Made by a program: the position numbers and the translations under genes
Assembly: GCF_000519185.1 (NCBI RefSeq)
Contig: NZ_JAFA01000024.1
Span: 1 to 64,000 of the forward strand
DNA from: Paraburkholderia nodosa DSM 21604
GTDB lineage: Bacteria > Pseudomonadota > Gammaproteobacteria > Burkholderiales > Burkholderiaceae
Reading direction: 5' to 3'
DNA: 64,000 nucleotides
The notes under the pieces: model-generated
Databases searched by the model: none
The model's input: the letters and a program-made list of their open reading frames with translations, nothing else
Told to the model about the DNA's origin: nothing
Part shown: positions 8,431 to 17,610 of the stretch, piece by piece
Layout: each line of letters opens with the position of its first letter
How positions within the stretch are numbered: position 1 is the stretch's first letter

Positions 8431-11400
8431 TTAGTTTAGGCGAGCATGGAGGCCTTGTAAATCATAGACTTCCAGGTTCTTCAGGTAGCGCAGACCCTCG
8501 ACGGCCGCGCGTGCGCCCGACATCGTCGTGTAGTAGGTGACCTTGTTGGCCTGCGCGCTCATGCGGATCGAACGCGAATCCGCGATCGCCGAGCGGGTTT
8601 CGTCGACGGTCGTGAAGACGAGCGAAATCTCGCCATTCTTGATCATGTCGACGATGTGCGGACGGCCGTCCTTCACCTTGTTCACGACCTTCACCGGCAC
8701 GCCGGCCGCCTCGATCGCGGCAGCCGTGCCGCGCGTGGCGACGATCGGGTAGCCGAGTTCGTGCAGCATGCGCGCGACTTCCACGGCCTTGGGCTTGTCG
8801 GCGTCCATCACCGTGATGAAGACGGTGCCCGACTCCGGCAAGCGCGAGCCCGCTGCGAGCTGCGACTTGAAGAGCGCTTCGCCGAACGTCTTGCCCACGC
8901 CCATCACTTCGCCCGTGGAACGCATTTCCGGTCCGAGCACCGGATCGACAGTCGGGAACTTGACGAACGGGAACACTGCTTCCTTCACGCTGAAGTACGG
9001 CGGCACGACTTCCTTCGTCACGCCCTGCTCCGCCAGCTTCTGGCCGACCATGGCGCGCGCCGCGATTTTCGCGAGCGGCAGGCTGGTCGCCTTCGACACG
9101 TACGGCACGGTCCGCGAAGCGCGCGGGTTCACTTCCAGCACGTAGATGACGTCCTTCTTCGAACCGTCATCCTGCGGCACTTGCTGGATCGCGAACTGCA
9201 CGTTCATCAGGCCGACCACGTTCAGCGCCTTGGCCATCGCGGCCGTTTGACGCTTGAGTTCGGCAACCGTTTCCTGCGAGAGCGAGTACGGCGGCAGCGA
9301 GCACGCCGAGTCGCCCGAGTGCACGCCCGCTTGCTCGATGTGCTCCATCACGCCGCCGATGAACACGGCTTCGCCATCGGAGATGCAGTCCACGTCGCAT
9401 TCGATCGCGTCGTTCAGGAAGCGGTCAAGCAGCACCGGCGAGTCGTTCGACACCTTCACGGCCTCGCGCATGTAGCGCTCGAGGTCGCGCGGTTCGTGGA
9501 CGATTTCCATGGCGCGGCCGCCCAGCACGTACGACGGACGCACGACGAGCGGGTAGCCGATTTCGTCGGCGAGCTTGAGCGCTTCGTCTTCGGCGCGTGC
9601 GGTGCGGTTCGGCGGCTGGCGCAGGTTCAGCTCCTGCAGCAGCTTCTGGAAGCGCTCGCGGTCTTCTGCGGCGTCGATCATGTCCGGCGACGTGCCGACG
9701 ATGGGCACGCCGTTCGCCTCGAGGTCGAGCGCGAGCTTCAGCGGCGTCTGGCCGCCGTACTGCACGATCACGCCAACCGGCTTTTCCAGGTCCACGACTT
9801 CGAGCACGTCTTCGAGCGTGAGCGGCTCGAAGTACAGGCGGTCGGACGTGTCGTAGTCGGTCGAAACGGTCTCGGGGTTGCAGTTGACCATGATCGTTTC
9901 GTAGCCGTCTTCGCGCATCGCGAGCGCGGCGTGCACGCAGCAGTAGTCGAACTCGATACCCTGGCCGATCCGGTTCGGGCCGCCGCCCAGCACCATGATC
10001 TTCTTGTTGGTCGTCGGGTTCGCCTCGCACTCTTCCTCATAGGTCGAGTACATGTAGGCGGTCTTCGTGGCGAACTCGGCCGCGCAGGTGTCCACGCGCT
10101 TGTAGACCGGGCGCACGTTCAGTTCGATACGACGGCGGCGCACGTCCGTGGCGTTGCTGCCGAGCAGCTTCGCGAGACGGCGATCCGAGAAACCGCTTTG
10201 CTTCAGGTAACGCAGCTCGTCCTTCGAGAGGCTTGCGAGCGTGCGGCCGCGGGCGGCCTCTTCCTTCTTGATGATTTCCTCGATCTGCGCGAGGAACCAC
10301 GGGTCGATCGCGGTTTCTTCGAAGATCTCTTCGCGCGTCATGCCCACGCGGAACGCGTCGCCCACGTACCAGATGCGGTCCGGACCGGCTTCGCCGATCT
10401 CGCGGATGATCTCGTCGCGGCTCGTGGTCTTTTCGTCCAGACCGTCCACGCCGACTTCGAGGCCGCGCAGCGCCTTCTGGAACGACTCCTGGAACGTACG
10501 GCCAATCGCCATGACTTCGCCCACCGACTTCATCTGCGTGGTGAGGCGCGGGTCGGCTTCACGGAACTTCTCGAACGCGAAGCGCGGAATCTTCGTGACG
10601 ACGTAGTCGATGGTCGGCTCGAACGAAGCCGGCGTCTGACCGCCCGTAATTTCGTTCTTGAGCTCGTCGAGCGTGTAGCCCACGGCCAGCTTCGCCGCGA
10701 CCTTGGCGATCGGGAAGCCCGTGGCCTTCGAAGCCAGCGCCGACGAACGCGACACGCGCGGATTCATTTCGATCACGATCATGCGGCCCGTACGCGGGTC
10801 GATCGAGAACTGGACGTTCGAACCGCCCGTATCCACGCCGATCTCGCGCAGCACAGCCAGCGAGGCGTCGCGCAGGATCTGGTATTCCTTGTCGGTGAGC
10901 GTCTGCGCCGGCGCGACCGTGATCGAGTCGCCGGTGTGGATGCCCATCGGGTCGAGGTTTTCGATCGAGCAGACGATGATGCAGTTGTCCGCCTTGTCGC
11001 GGACCACTTCCATCTCGTATTCCTTCCAGCCGAGCAGCGACTCTTCGATCAGCAGTTCGCGCGTGGGCGAGAGGTCGAGACCGCGCTTGCAGATCTCTTC
11101 GAACTCTTCACGGTTGTAGGCAATGCCGCCGCCCGAACCGCCGAGCGTGAACGACGGACGGATCACGACCGGGTAGCCGCCCGAGCCGGTGGCTTCGGCG
11201 ATTTCGCCTTGCACCTTGAGCGCCTCTTCCATCGAGTGCGCGACGCCCGACTTCGCCGAACCGAGACCGATCTTGGTCATCGCGTCCTTGAACTTCTGGC
11301 GGTCTTCGGCCTTGTCGATGGCTTCCGGCGAAGCGCCGATCAGCTCGACGTTGTACTTCTTCAGCACGCCGTGATGATGCAGGTCGAGCGCGCAGTTCAG

Positions 11401-11685
11401 CGCGGTCTGGCCGCCCATCGTCGGCAGGATCGCGTCGGGGCGCTCCTTCTCGATGATGCGCTCCACCACTTCCCACGTGATCGGCTCGATGTAGGTGACG
11501 TCGGCCGTGTTCGGGTCGGTCATGATCGTCGCCGGATTGCTGTTGACGAGGATGACCTTGTAGCCTTCTTCACGCAGCGCCTTGCATGCCTGCGCGCCCG
11601 AATAGTCGAACTCGCACGCCTGGCCGATGATGATCGGACCCGCGCCGATGATGAGAATGCTCTTGATGTCTGTCCGCTTGGGCAT
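8431..11685 (-). CDS. carB: Carbamoyl-phosphate synthase large subunit CarB
   Basis: Synthesises carbamoyl phosphate for arginine and pyrimidine synthesis from bicarbonate, ATP and the ammonia delivered by CarA. It has 1084 residues (E. coli 1073). Two homologous ATP-grasp halves are visible: the first with GPIIIGQACEFDYSG near the N-terminus and FSIDPRTGRMIVIEMNPRVS, the second with GGGPNRIGQGIEFDYCC and YVLEVNPRASRT. A C-terminal MGS-like allosteric domain (about 935-1084) includes FITVMDADKPKAVEVA. ATG at 11685; carA lies 132 bp upstream in the same direction. Confidence 0.98.
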   Translation of the reverse strand: MPKRTDIKSILIIGAGPIIIGQACEFDYSGAQACKALREEGYKVILVNSNPATIMTDPNTADVTYIEPITWEVVERIIEKERPDAILPTMGGQTALNCALDLHHHGVLKKYNVELIGASPEAIDKAEDRQKFKDAMTKIGLGSAKSGVAHSMEEALKVQGEIAEATGSGGYPVVIRPSFTLGGSGGGIAYNREEFEEICKRGLDLSPTRELLIEESLLGWKEYEMEVVRDKADNCIIVCSIENLDPMGIHTGDSITVAPAQTLTDKEYQILRDASLAVLREIGVDTGGSNVQFSIDPRTGRMIVIEMNPRVSRSSALASKATGFPIAKVAAKLAVGYTLDELKNEITGGQTPASFEPTIDYVVTKIPRFAFEKFREADPRLTTQMKSVGEVMAIGRTFQESFQKALRGLEVGVDGLDEKTTSRDEIIREIGEAGPDRIWYVGDAFRVGMTREEIFEETAIDPWFLAQIEEIIKKEEAARGRTLASLSKDELRYLKQSGFSDRRLAKLLGSNATDVRRRRIELNVRPVYKRVDTCAAEFATKTAYMYSTYEEECEANPTTNKKIMVLGGGPNRIGQGIEFDYCCVHAALAMREDGYETIMVNCNPETVSTDYDTSDRLYFEPLTLEDVLEVVDLEKPVGVIVQYGGQTPLKLALDLEANGVPIVGTSPDMIDAAEDRERFQKLLQELNLRQPPNRTARAEDEALKLADEIGYPLVVRPSYVLGGRAMEIVHEPRDLERYMREAVKVSNDSPVLLDRFLNDAIECDVDCISDGEAVFIGGVMEHIEQAGVHSGDSACSLPPYSLSQETVAELKRQTAAMAKALNVVGLMNVQFAIQQVPQDDGSKKDVIYVLEVNPRASRTVPYVSKATSLPLAKIAARAMVGQKLAEQGVTKEVVPPYFSVKEAVFPFVKFPTVDPVLGPEMRSTGEVMGVGKTFGEALFKSQLAAGSRLPESGTVFITVMDADKPKAVEVARMLHELGYPIVATRGTAAAIEAAGVPVKVVNKVKDGRPHIVDMIKNGEISLVFTTVDETRSAIADSRSIRMSAQANKVTYYTTMSGARAAVEGLRYLKNLEVYDLQGLHARLN

Positions 11686-11817
11686 AACGCTCTCGCTAAA
11701 TATTCCTGTGTCTTTTACGTCTGGCGGCTGATTGCCTGCCGCCCGGGTGCGCGCGTGGGCCGTTCTTCAGACCGGCTCGCTGCGCACCCTGCTCTGCGCT
11801 CTCGCTCGATGCGGCGC

Positions 11818-12957
11818 TTACGCCGCCTTCGCCTTGTCCATCAGCGCCGTGAAGCGGTCGAACAGATAGCCGATGTCCTGCGGACCCGGCGATGCTTCCG
11901 GGTGCCCCTGGAAGCAGAACGCGGGCTTGTCGGTCAGCTCGAAGCCTTGCAGCGTGCCGTCGAACAGCGAAACGTGCGTCACGCGCGTGTTCGCAGGCAG
12001 CGTGGCGGCGTCCACCGCGAAGCCGTGGTTCTGCGACGTGATGACAACGCGGCCGTCGCCGAGATCCTTCACCGGATGGTTCGCGCCGTGGTGGCCCGTC
12101 TTCATCTTCATGGTCTTCGCGCCCACGGCGAGACCCATGATCTGGTGGCCAAGGCAGATGCCGAAGGTCGGGATGCCGCGCTCGATGAAGGCTTGCGTCG
12201 CCTTGATCGCGTAGTCGCACGGTTCCGGGTCGCCCGGGCCGTTCGAGAGGAACACGCCGTCCGGGTTCAGTGCGAAGGCGTCTTCAGCCGTAGCTTGCGC
12301 CGGCAGCACCGTGACATCGCAGCCCCGCTCGGCCAGCATGCGCAGGATGTTCTGCTTCACGCCGTAGTCGAACGCCACGACCTTGTACTTCGGCGCCGAT
12401 TGCGTGCGGTAGCCTTCGCCCAGACGCCATTCCCTGGTGTTCCACTGATACGGCTTCTGGGTCGACACGACCTTGGCGAGGTCCATGCCCGCGAGGCCCG
12501 GGAACGAGCGCGCGAGTTCGATGGCCTTTGCTTCGTCGTCGGAGCCTGCGAGGATCGCGCCGTTCTGCGCGCCCTTGTCGCGCAGGATACGCGTGAGCTT
12601 GCGCGTATCGATGCCGGCGATGGCGACTACGCCTTCGTCCTTCAGATACTGGCCGAGCGTGCGTTCCATGCGGAAGTTCGAGGCGAGCACGGGGAGGTCG
12701 CGGATGATCAGACCGGCGGCATGGACTTTCGTGGCTTCGACGTCTTCGGCGTTGACGCCGACGTTGCCGATATGCGGATACGTGAGGGTGACGATCTGGC
12801 GAGCGTAGCTCGGGTCAGTCAGGATTTCCTGATAACCGGTGATAGCCGTGTTGAACACGACTTCACCGATCGTATGACCCGGCGCGCCGATCGAGTAACC
12901 ACGAAAGACCGTGCCGTCGGCGAGCGCGAGCAGAGCGGGAGAGAATGACGGCAACAC
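11818..12957 (-). CDS. carA: Carbamoyl-phosphate synthase small subunit CarA
   Basis: Glutaminase subunit that hydrolyses glutamine and channels ammonia to CarB. It has 379 residues. The N-terminal CPSase domain (1-140) is followed by a class I glutamine amidotransferase with nucleophile Cys268 in TFGICLGHQ and His352/Glu354 in QGHPEASPGPQD. The start is GTG at 12957, supported by AAGGAG six nt upstream; an in-frame extension to 13044 has neither family match nor a good ribosome binding site. First gene of carAB, preceded by an unusually distant promoter candidate at 13255-13284. Confidence 0.97.
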   Translation of the reverse strand: MLPSFSPALLALADGTVFRGYSIGAPGHTIGEVVFNTAITGYQEILTDPSYARQIVTLTYPHIGNVGVNAEDVEATKVHAAGLIIRDLPVLASNFRMERTLGQYLKDEGVVAIAGIDTRKLTRILRDKGAQNGAILAGSDDEAKAIELARSFPGLAGMDLAKVVSTQKPYQWNTREWRLGEGYRTQSAPKYKVVAFDYGVKQNILRMLAERGCDVTVLPAQATAEDAFALNPDGVFLSNGPGDPEPCDYAIKATQAFIERGIPTFGICLGHQIMGLAVGAKTMKMKTGHHGANHPVKDLGDGRVVITSQNHGFAVDAATLPANTRVTHVSLFDGTLQGFELTDKPAFCFQGHPEASPGPQDIGYLFDRFTALMDKAKAA

Positions 12958-13254
12958 GGGAGACTCCTTGGGGGGAGCACCCTGTGCCGACCTGTTATCC
13001 GACGTTGCGATCTTGCGACCTGTGAGCGGCTGCGGCGTCGGCATCCTTTTCTGTGAGGATCAGGATGCGCGCGCGGCTCGCTCGCTTGCGCGACCTCTTC
13101 GTGCGGTCGACCGTTGTGGCGCCGGGCCACGAGCGCGCGTTTGTGACGCAGGATCGGGCGGCAGCCGGCCAGTTGACGATGAAGCGCGGGCGGCGGATGA
13201 ACGGATGGGAGGAGGTAGGCGCTAGGGTGCGGGTTGATAAGCTCAAACCTTGAA

Positions 13255-13284
13255 ATTATAGCGCGAAAGTCACCTTTCCTTCAA
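13255..13284 (-). promoter_or_regulatory. Putative carAB promoter
   Basis: Minus strand: TTGAAG (13284-13279), 18-bp spacer, TATAAT (13260-13255). The -10 is a perfect consensus, the -35 matches four of six. Predicted start near 13248, about 290 nt before the carA GTG. Confidence 0.6.
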
Positions 13285-13437
13285 ATTTCAGGATGACGCT
13301 GGCGACGGGGAGCGTGCTCGCAGCCCGGTGCGCGGCCCTTTCCACTATAGCGGGCGGTGGCGCGGCGGCAAGCGTCGGCCGCCCGGCGCCGCCCGTAGTC
13401 GCCCCCTATTCGCGCGCGCTATTTTTGGCACCCGCCA

Positions 13438-13472
13438 ATGAAAACGCCGCCACCTGGCGGGGTGACGGCGTC
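13438..13472 (-). terminator. Terminator after mltD
   Basis: Minus-strand stem ACGCCG-U-CACC paired with GGTG-G-CGGCGT (13471-13444, one U-G wobble, 6-nt loop), followed by TTTTCATT. It lies 86 bp beyond the mltD stop. Confidence 0.75.
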
Positions 13473-13557
13473 AAACACAACAAAAACGGAAAAGTGATCG
13501 GAGCGAAATACCATGCGCTGCCCCCGCAACGCATGTTTGAGCACCCTTCGCCAGCCG

Positions 13558-15201
13558 CTATTTTGTATGGTGCTTCTGCGTGTGGGTTTCGGCCTTCGGG
13601 CGGCTCGCCGCACCCTTCGACGCCTTGGTGGGCGCAGCGCTGACCGTCCTGGCCTTGACAGGTTCGGAAACCTTGACAACCTCGGTGCGCGCGCGACCGT
13701 GCTTCTTATCGTATCGCGACTTCGACCCGGTGTCTGCAACGCGGGTGCCAATTCGCTGCACGCCACCGCCAGAAACGTTCGTTGCCAGACGCTCCGGCCC
13801 CGGCTCGCTCGGCATCGCCTTGTTGACCGGCACGTGCAAAACCAGCACCTGGCCCGGCGCGACGTAGTCGCGACGGGTCTTGTTCCACGCCTTCAACTGG
13901 CCGAGCGACACGCCGTAGCGGCTCGCCACTGCTTCCATCGACTGCTTGCGGCGTACGCGGATCAGCATCTTGCGCGTGTCGGGCACGTCCGGTTCCATGG
14001 CCAGCACGGCGCTTTCCGCCACGTCGGCGCTGATGTCCTCGTCGTCGCCGTCGTCGGTGCGCGGCACCACGAGCGTCGAGCCCGCCTTCAGGCGCATGCC
14101 CGCCGGAATCTTGTTCACCGACATCAGCGTGTCGGCGTCAACGCCGATCTTTTGCGCGATCGCCGCCGGCGTGGCGCGCGAGTCGGTCGTGTAGACGGTC
14201 CACGACGAAAGCTGGCCGGAATAGGCCTTCAGGTTGCGCTCGAACGCGCTCGCGTTGTCGAACGGCAGCAGGATCTGCGGATCGGTCGCGCCGAGAATCA
14301 CGGGTTTCTTGAACGACGGGTTGAGCGAGCGGAACTCGTCGGTCGTCATGTTCGCGAGCTTGGCAGCGACGTCCACGTCGATGTCGTGCGAGGTCGTGAC
14401 CGTCACGAAATACGGGTGGTTCGGAATGGACGGCAGCGTGAGCCCGTACTGCTGCGGGTTCATCACGATGTTCTTGACCGCCTGCAGCTTCGGCACGTAG
14501 TTACGTGTTTCGCTGGGCATGCGCAGGCTCTGGTAGTCGGTCGGCAGGCCCGCCGCCTCGTTGCGCGCGATGGCGCGCTGCACGTTGCCCTCGCCCCAGT
14601 TGTAGGCGGCCAGTGCGAGATACCAGTCGCCGAACATGTCGTGCAGGCGCGAGAGATAGTCGAGCGCTGCGCTGGTCGAGGCCAGGACGTCGCGGCGCTC
14701 GTCCTGCCACATGTTCTGCTTGAGGTTGTAGGTGCGGCCCGTGCCCGGCACGAACTGCCACATGCCGGCGGCCTTCGCGACCGACAGCGCCTGCGGGTTG
14801 TAAGCGGACTCGATGAACGGCAGCAGCGCGAGCTCGGTAGGCATGTGACGCGCCTCGAGCTCTTCGACGATGTGATAGAGGTACTTCTGCGAACGCTCGG
14901 TCATACGCGCGACGTAGTCGGGCCGCTGGGCGTACCAGTTGGCGTTCATGTCGACGAGGTCGCTCTGCAGGTCGGGCATCTGGAAGCCGCGGCGAATGCG
15001 CGCCCAGAGATCGGCGTCGGGGCTCGTCAACTGATCGACGGAGCCTTGATCGACGTTAATGGTTTCTTTCGCAGCGGAGGTCTTACGAATGAGGTCGGCG
15101 TTGGCCTGGGCGTTGGCTGGTGCTAGAGAAGTCGCAGACGGTCCCCCGCTCGCACAGGCGGCGAGCATGAGGACCAGCAGCGCACTGATTATGAATCGCA
15201 T
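13558..15201 (-). CDS. mltD: MltD-like membrane-bound lytic murein transglycosylase with LysM domains
   Basis: Lipoprotein that cleaves the glycan strands of peptidoglycan, forming 1,6-anhydroMurNAc ends. It has 547 residues. The signal peptide ends with lipobox LAAC (Cys16). The SLT catalytic domain (about 105-260) has the catalytic Glu131 in LLPFIESAYNPQ, then AAGMWQFVPGTGR and LALAAYNWGEGNV. Two LysM repeats follow (about 350-395 and 425-470), then a Lys/Thr/Ala-rich basic tail ending in a His-rich stretch. ATG at 15201. Possibly co-transcribed with gloB, 154 bp upstream. Confidence 0.92.
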   Translation of the reverse strand: MRFIISALLVLMLAACASGGPSATSLAPANAQANADLIRKTSAAKETINVDQGSVDQLTSPDADLWARIRRGFQMPDLQSDLVDMNANWYAQRPDYVARMTERSQKYLYHIVEELEARHMPTELALLPFIESAYNPQALSVAKAAGMWQFVPGTGRTYNLKQNMWQDERRDVLASTSAALDYLSRLHDMFGDWYLALAAYNWGEGNVQRAIARNEAAGLPTDYQSLRMPSETRNYVPKLQAVKNIVMNPQQYGLTLPSIPNHPYFVTVTTSHDIDVDVAAKLANMTTDEFRSLNPSFKKPVILGATDPQILLPFDNASAFERNLKAYSGQLSSWTVYTTDSRATPAAIAQKIGVDADTLMSVNKIPAGMRLKAGSTLVVPRTDDGDDEDISADVAESAVLAMEPDVPDTRKMLIRVRRKQSMEAVASRYGVSLGQLKAWNKTRRDYVAPGQVLVLHVPVNKAMPSEPGPERLATNVSGGGVQRIGTRVADTGSKSRYDKKHGRARTEVVKVSEPVKARTVSAAPTKASKGAASRPKAETHTQKHHTK

Positions 15202-15355
15202 GAAAATCTACATCCGCATGGCTGGAATTTGCAGCCGATAGTACGGAACGCGTCCGTTTCCGTCAATCGGAATTAATGGAAAAAAAGCCATGAAATCCGC
15301 AGCTTGGGCGTGATTCCATACGATTGGGTTGAGCATGCCCCCTGACCCGGCTGGG

Positions 15356-16192
15356 TCAGCGGAACCGATTCTTCCATTCACGCATCATTGCGAAAGCCGC
15401 CAGCCGGTCCGGCACCGATTCGTGCAGCGCCTCGGTGAGCGCAGCTTGCACCGCCGCATCGCCCGCGCGCAGGAAAGGATTGACGGCGCGCTCGTGCGCG
15501 ATCGTCGTGGGCAGCGTCGGCACGCCGCGCTCGCGCAGCGCCGCCGCCTCGCGGCTCCAGTCGCGCAGATCGGCGTTCTCTGGATCGCAGGCGAGCGCGA
15601 AGCGAATGTTCGACAACGTGTATTCGTGTGCGCAATGCACATGGGTATGGCCGGGCAGCGCCGCGAGCGCGTCGAGCGAGTCGAGCATCTGCGCGGGCGT
15701 ACCCTCGAAGAGGCGGCCGCAGCCGCAGGCAAACAGCGTGTCGCCGCAGAACACGTGCGGCGTGCCGGCGGCATCCGCCGCCTGGAAATAAGCAATGTGG
15801 CCACGCGTATGGCCCGGCACGTCAAGCACCGTCAGGTCGAGCGCGGGTGCCTCCAGATGGACGGCGTCGCCACCCTTCACGCGCGTGACGAACGCGTCGA
15901 GCGGGCCGAGCGCCTCGCCGGCCGGGCCGTAGACGGGCACGCGAGCGTCGGCGAGCAGGTCCGCCACACCGCCGACATGGTCGTTGTGGTGATGGGTGAG
16001 TAAAATAGCGACGAGCCGCCAGCCGCGCTTCGCGAGGTACGCGCGAACCGGAGCGGCGTCGCCCGGATCGACGGCAACGGCATTCTGGCCGTCCGAGACG
16101 ACCCAGATGTAATTGTCTTCAAAAGCCGGAACCGGTACGTACTCGTAGGCGCACGCATCGCTCGAACGCGCGTACTCAAGCGGACTCTTCAT
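15356..16192 (-). CDS. gloB: Hydroxyacylglutathione hydrolase (glyoxalase II) GloB
   Basis: Hydrolyses S-lactoylglutathione in methylglyoxal detoxification. Metallo-beta-lactamase fold of 278 residues with the binuclear metal motif THHHNDH (66-72), the later ligand His in DVPGHTRGHIAY, the bridging Asp in FCGDTLFACGCGR, and His in HCAHEYTLSN. ATG at 16192. It is divergent from the methyltransferase gene, with only 20 bp between start codons, so the two promoters must overlap or lie within the opposite genes. The N-terminal 17 residues before EYVPVPAFEDNY are longer than in many homologues. Confidence 0.96.
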   Translation of the reverse strand: MKSPLEYARSSDACAYEYVPVPAFEDNYIWVVSDGQNAVAVDPGDAAPVRAYLAKRGWRLVAILLTHHHNDHVGGVADLLADARVPVYGPAGEALGPLDAFVTRVKGGDAVHLEAPALDLTVLDVPGHTRGHIAYFQAADAAGTPHVFCGDTLFACGCGRLFEGTPAQMLDSLDALAALPGHTHVHCAHEYTLSNIRFALACDPENADLRDWSREAAALRERGVPTLPTTIAHERAVNPFLRAGDAAVQAALTEALHESVPDRLAAFAMMREWKNRFR

Positions 16193-16212
16193 GGGGCGAC
16201 GTATTCTTCGAC

Positions 16213-17106
16213 ATGTCTGACCGATTGATTATAGACTGGCCCGCCTGGACCGCCTCGCCCGCTGGCAGGTATGTGCTCGGCTGGGAGCAGGAGCAGCTCG
16301 ACCGCGTGGTGTCGAACATATTCGGCTACCATGCGCTGCAGCTCGGCCTGCCGCAGCTCGACGCCCTGCGCGAGAACCGCATGTCGTGCCGCGGCCTCGT
16401 GCTCGACGCCGCCAGTGCCGCGAGCGCCCCCTACTCCGTACCCGGCGCGTCGGCCCATGCGCACCCGAACGGCGGGCAAACGTCGCCCGACGCGGGCGGC
16501 GCAACACCAGACCGCACCCCGGCTGCGGGCGGCGGCACGTTGCTTCACGCGCCCGCGGGCCGCAGCACTGTCTGGTGCGACTATCTCGATCTGCCGTTCG
16601 AGGCGCAGAGCGTCGACCTCATCGTGATGCCGCACACGCTCGAATTCACGAGCGACCCGCACCGTCTGCTGCGCGAAGCCGAACGTGTGCTGATGCCCGA
16701 AGGGCAACTGCTGATCGTCGGGTTCAACTCGCTTTCGCTGTGGGGCGCGCGCCAGTCGGCCGGCAAGCTGACCGGCCATCCGTTCCTGCCTGCGCGGCAG
16801 GACCTGATCGCTTTCACGCGCCTGAAAGACTGGATCAAGCTGCTTGGCTTCGAGCTTGAACGCGGGCGCTTCGGCTGCTATCGTCCGCCGCTCGCGACAG
16901 AACAGTGGCTCGGCCGCTACGGCTTCATGGAAGCCGCCGGCGACCGCTGGTGGCCGATTTTCGGCGCTATCTATATGGTGACGGCGATCAAGCGCGTGCG
17001 CGGCATGCGCCTCGTCGGCCCACTGAAGGTCAAGAAGCCGGTGCTGGCCGCGAGCCTGAAGCCCGCGGCGACTACCCCTTCCCCAACACGCAACAAGGAC
17101 TCATGA
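16213..17106 (+). CDS. Class I SAM-dependent methyltransferase (Methyltransf_11 type)
   Basis: Predicted SAM-dependent methyltransferase of 297 residues with unknown substrate. The methyltransferase signal lies at about 125-180 (YLDLPFEAQSVDLIVMPHTLEF, here the post-I/motif II region, and LLREAERVLMPEGQLLIVGFN). A Gly/Ala/Pro-rich insert (about 70-112) splits the usual motif I region, so the SAM loop is atypical. This gene type stands between gloB and rnhA in many beta- and gamma-proteobacteria. ATG at 16213; its stop overlaps the rnhA start (ATGA). Substrate cannot be inferred from sequence. Confidence 0.85.
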   Translation: MSDRLIIDWPAWTASPAGRYVLGWEQEQLDRVVSNIFGYHALQLGLPQLDALRENRMSCRGLVLDAASAASAPYSVPGASAHAHPNGGQTSPDAGGATPDRTPAAGGGTLLHAPAGRSTVWCDYLDLPFEAQSVDLIVMPHTLEFTSDPHRLLREAERVLMPEGQLLIVGFNSLSLWGARQSAGKLTGHPFLPARQDLIAFTRLKDWIKLLGFELERGRFGCYRPPLATEQWLGRYGFMEAAGDRWWPIFGAIYMVTAIKRVRGMRLVGPLKVKKPVLAASLKPAATTPSPTRNKDS

Positions 17107-17552
17107 GCACACCCGACTTCGTCGAAATCTTCACGGACGGCGCCTGCAAGGGCAACCCCGGCCCCGGCGGCTGGGGCGCGCTGCTGCGCTTCGGCGCGCA
17201 GGAAAAGGAACTGTTCGGCGGCGAGGCCGGCACGACCAACAACCGCATGGAGCTGATGGCGGTGATCGCCGCACTCGACGCGCTCAAACGCCCGTGCAAG
17301 GTGATCGTGCACACCGACTCGCAGTACGTGCAAAAAGGCATCAGCGAGTGGATTCACGGCTGGAAGAAAAAGAACTGGATGACGGCCGCCAAAACGCCGG
17401 TCAAGAACGACGACCTCTGGAAGCGTCTGGACTCGCTCGTCGGCCAGCACGAGATAGAGTGGCGCTGGGTGAAGGGCCACTCCGGCCACCCGGAGAACGA
17501 GCGCGCCGACGCGCTCGCGAACCGCGGCGTCGCCACGCTCGCCGAACTCTGA
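17103..17552 (+). CDS. rnhA: Ribonuclease HI
   Basis: Removes RNA from RNA-DNA hybrids (R-loops, primers). It has 149 residues (E. coli 155). The acidic active site is complete: Asp12 in IFTDGACKGNPG, Glu50 in NNRMELMA, Asp72 in HTDSQYV and the last Asp in NERADALAN. The basic handle (GWKKKNW) is present. ATG at 17103 overlaps the upstream stop by four bases, so translation is probably coupled. Followed by dnaQ, the classic rnhA-dnaQ neighbourhood, here co-directional rather than divergent as in E. coli. Confidence 0.98.
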   Translation: MSTPDFVEIFTDGACKGNPGPGGWGALLRFGAQEKELFGGEAGTTNNRMELMAVIAALDALKRPCKVIVHTDSQYVQKGISEWIHGWKKKNWMTAAKTPVKNDDLWKRLDSLVGQHEIEWRWVKGHSGHPENERADALANRGVATLAEL

Positions 17553-17610
17553 GACCGCTGCTTTGCAGGACCGCTTCGCGGCTGCCCCACGCTTTCACGC
17601 TTTACAAGAC

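Larger units (their letters stand above)
12958..13557. other. 600-bp gene-free region between mltD and carA
   Basis: No supported gene. It contains a sigma-70-like promoter facing carA (13255-13284), so the carA leader may be close to 290 nt. The mltD terminator is at 13438-13472. The rest is GC-rich without a clear repeat. Leader-mediated control of carAB by pyrimidines or arginine is known in other bacteria, but no such element is recognised here. Confidence 0.6.

Noticed and set aside
8656..12948. Very long open frame (about 1430 codons) antisense to carB and carA
   Set aside because: High-GC shadow of two certain genes; composition is Arg/His/Leu-rich with no domain, and no ribosome binding site. 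Similar antisense frames over mltD, lepA, fabF, otsA and others were rejected for the same reason.
17563..17610. Longer DnaQ N-terminus
   Set aside because: The exonuclease fold begins at the ATG at 17611; the preceding 16 codons are not conserved in the family.
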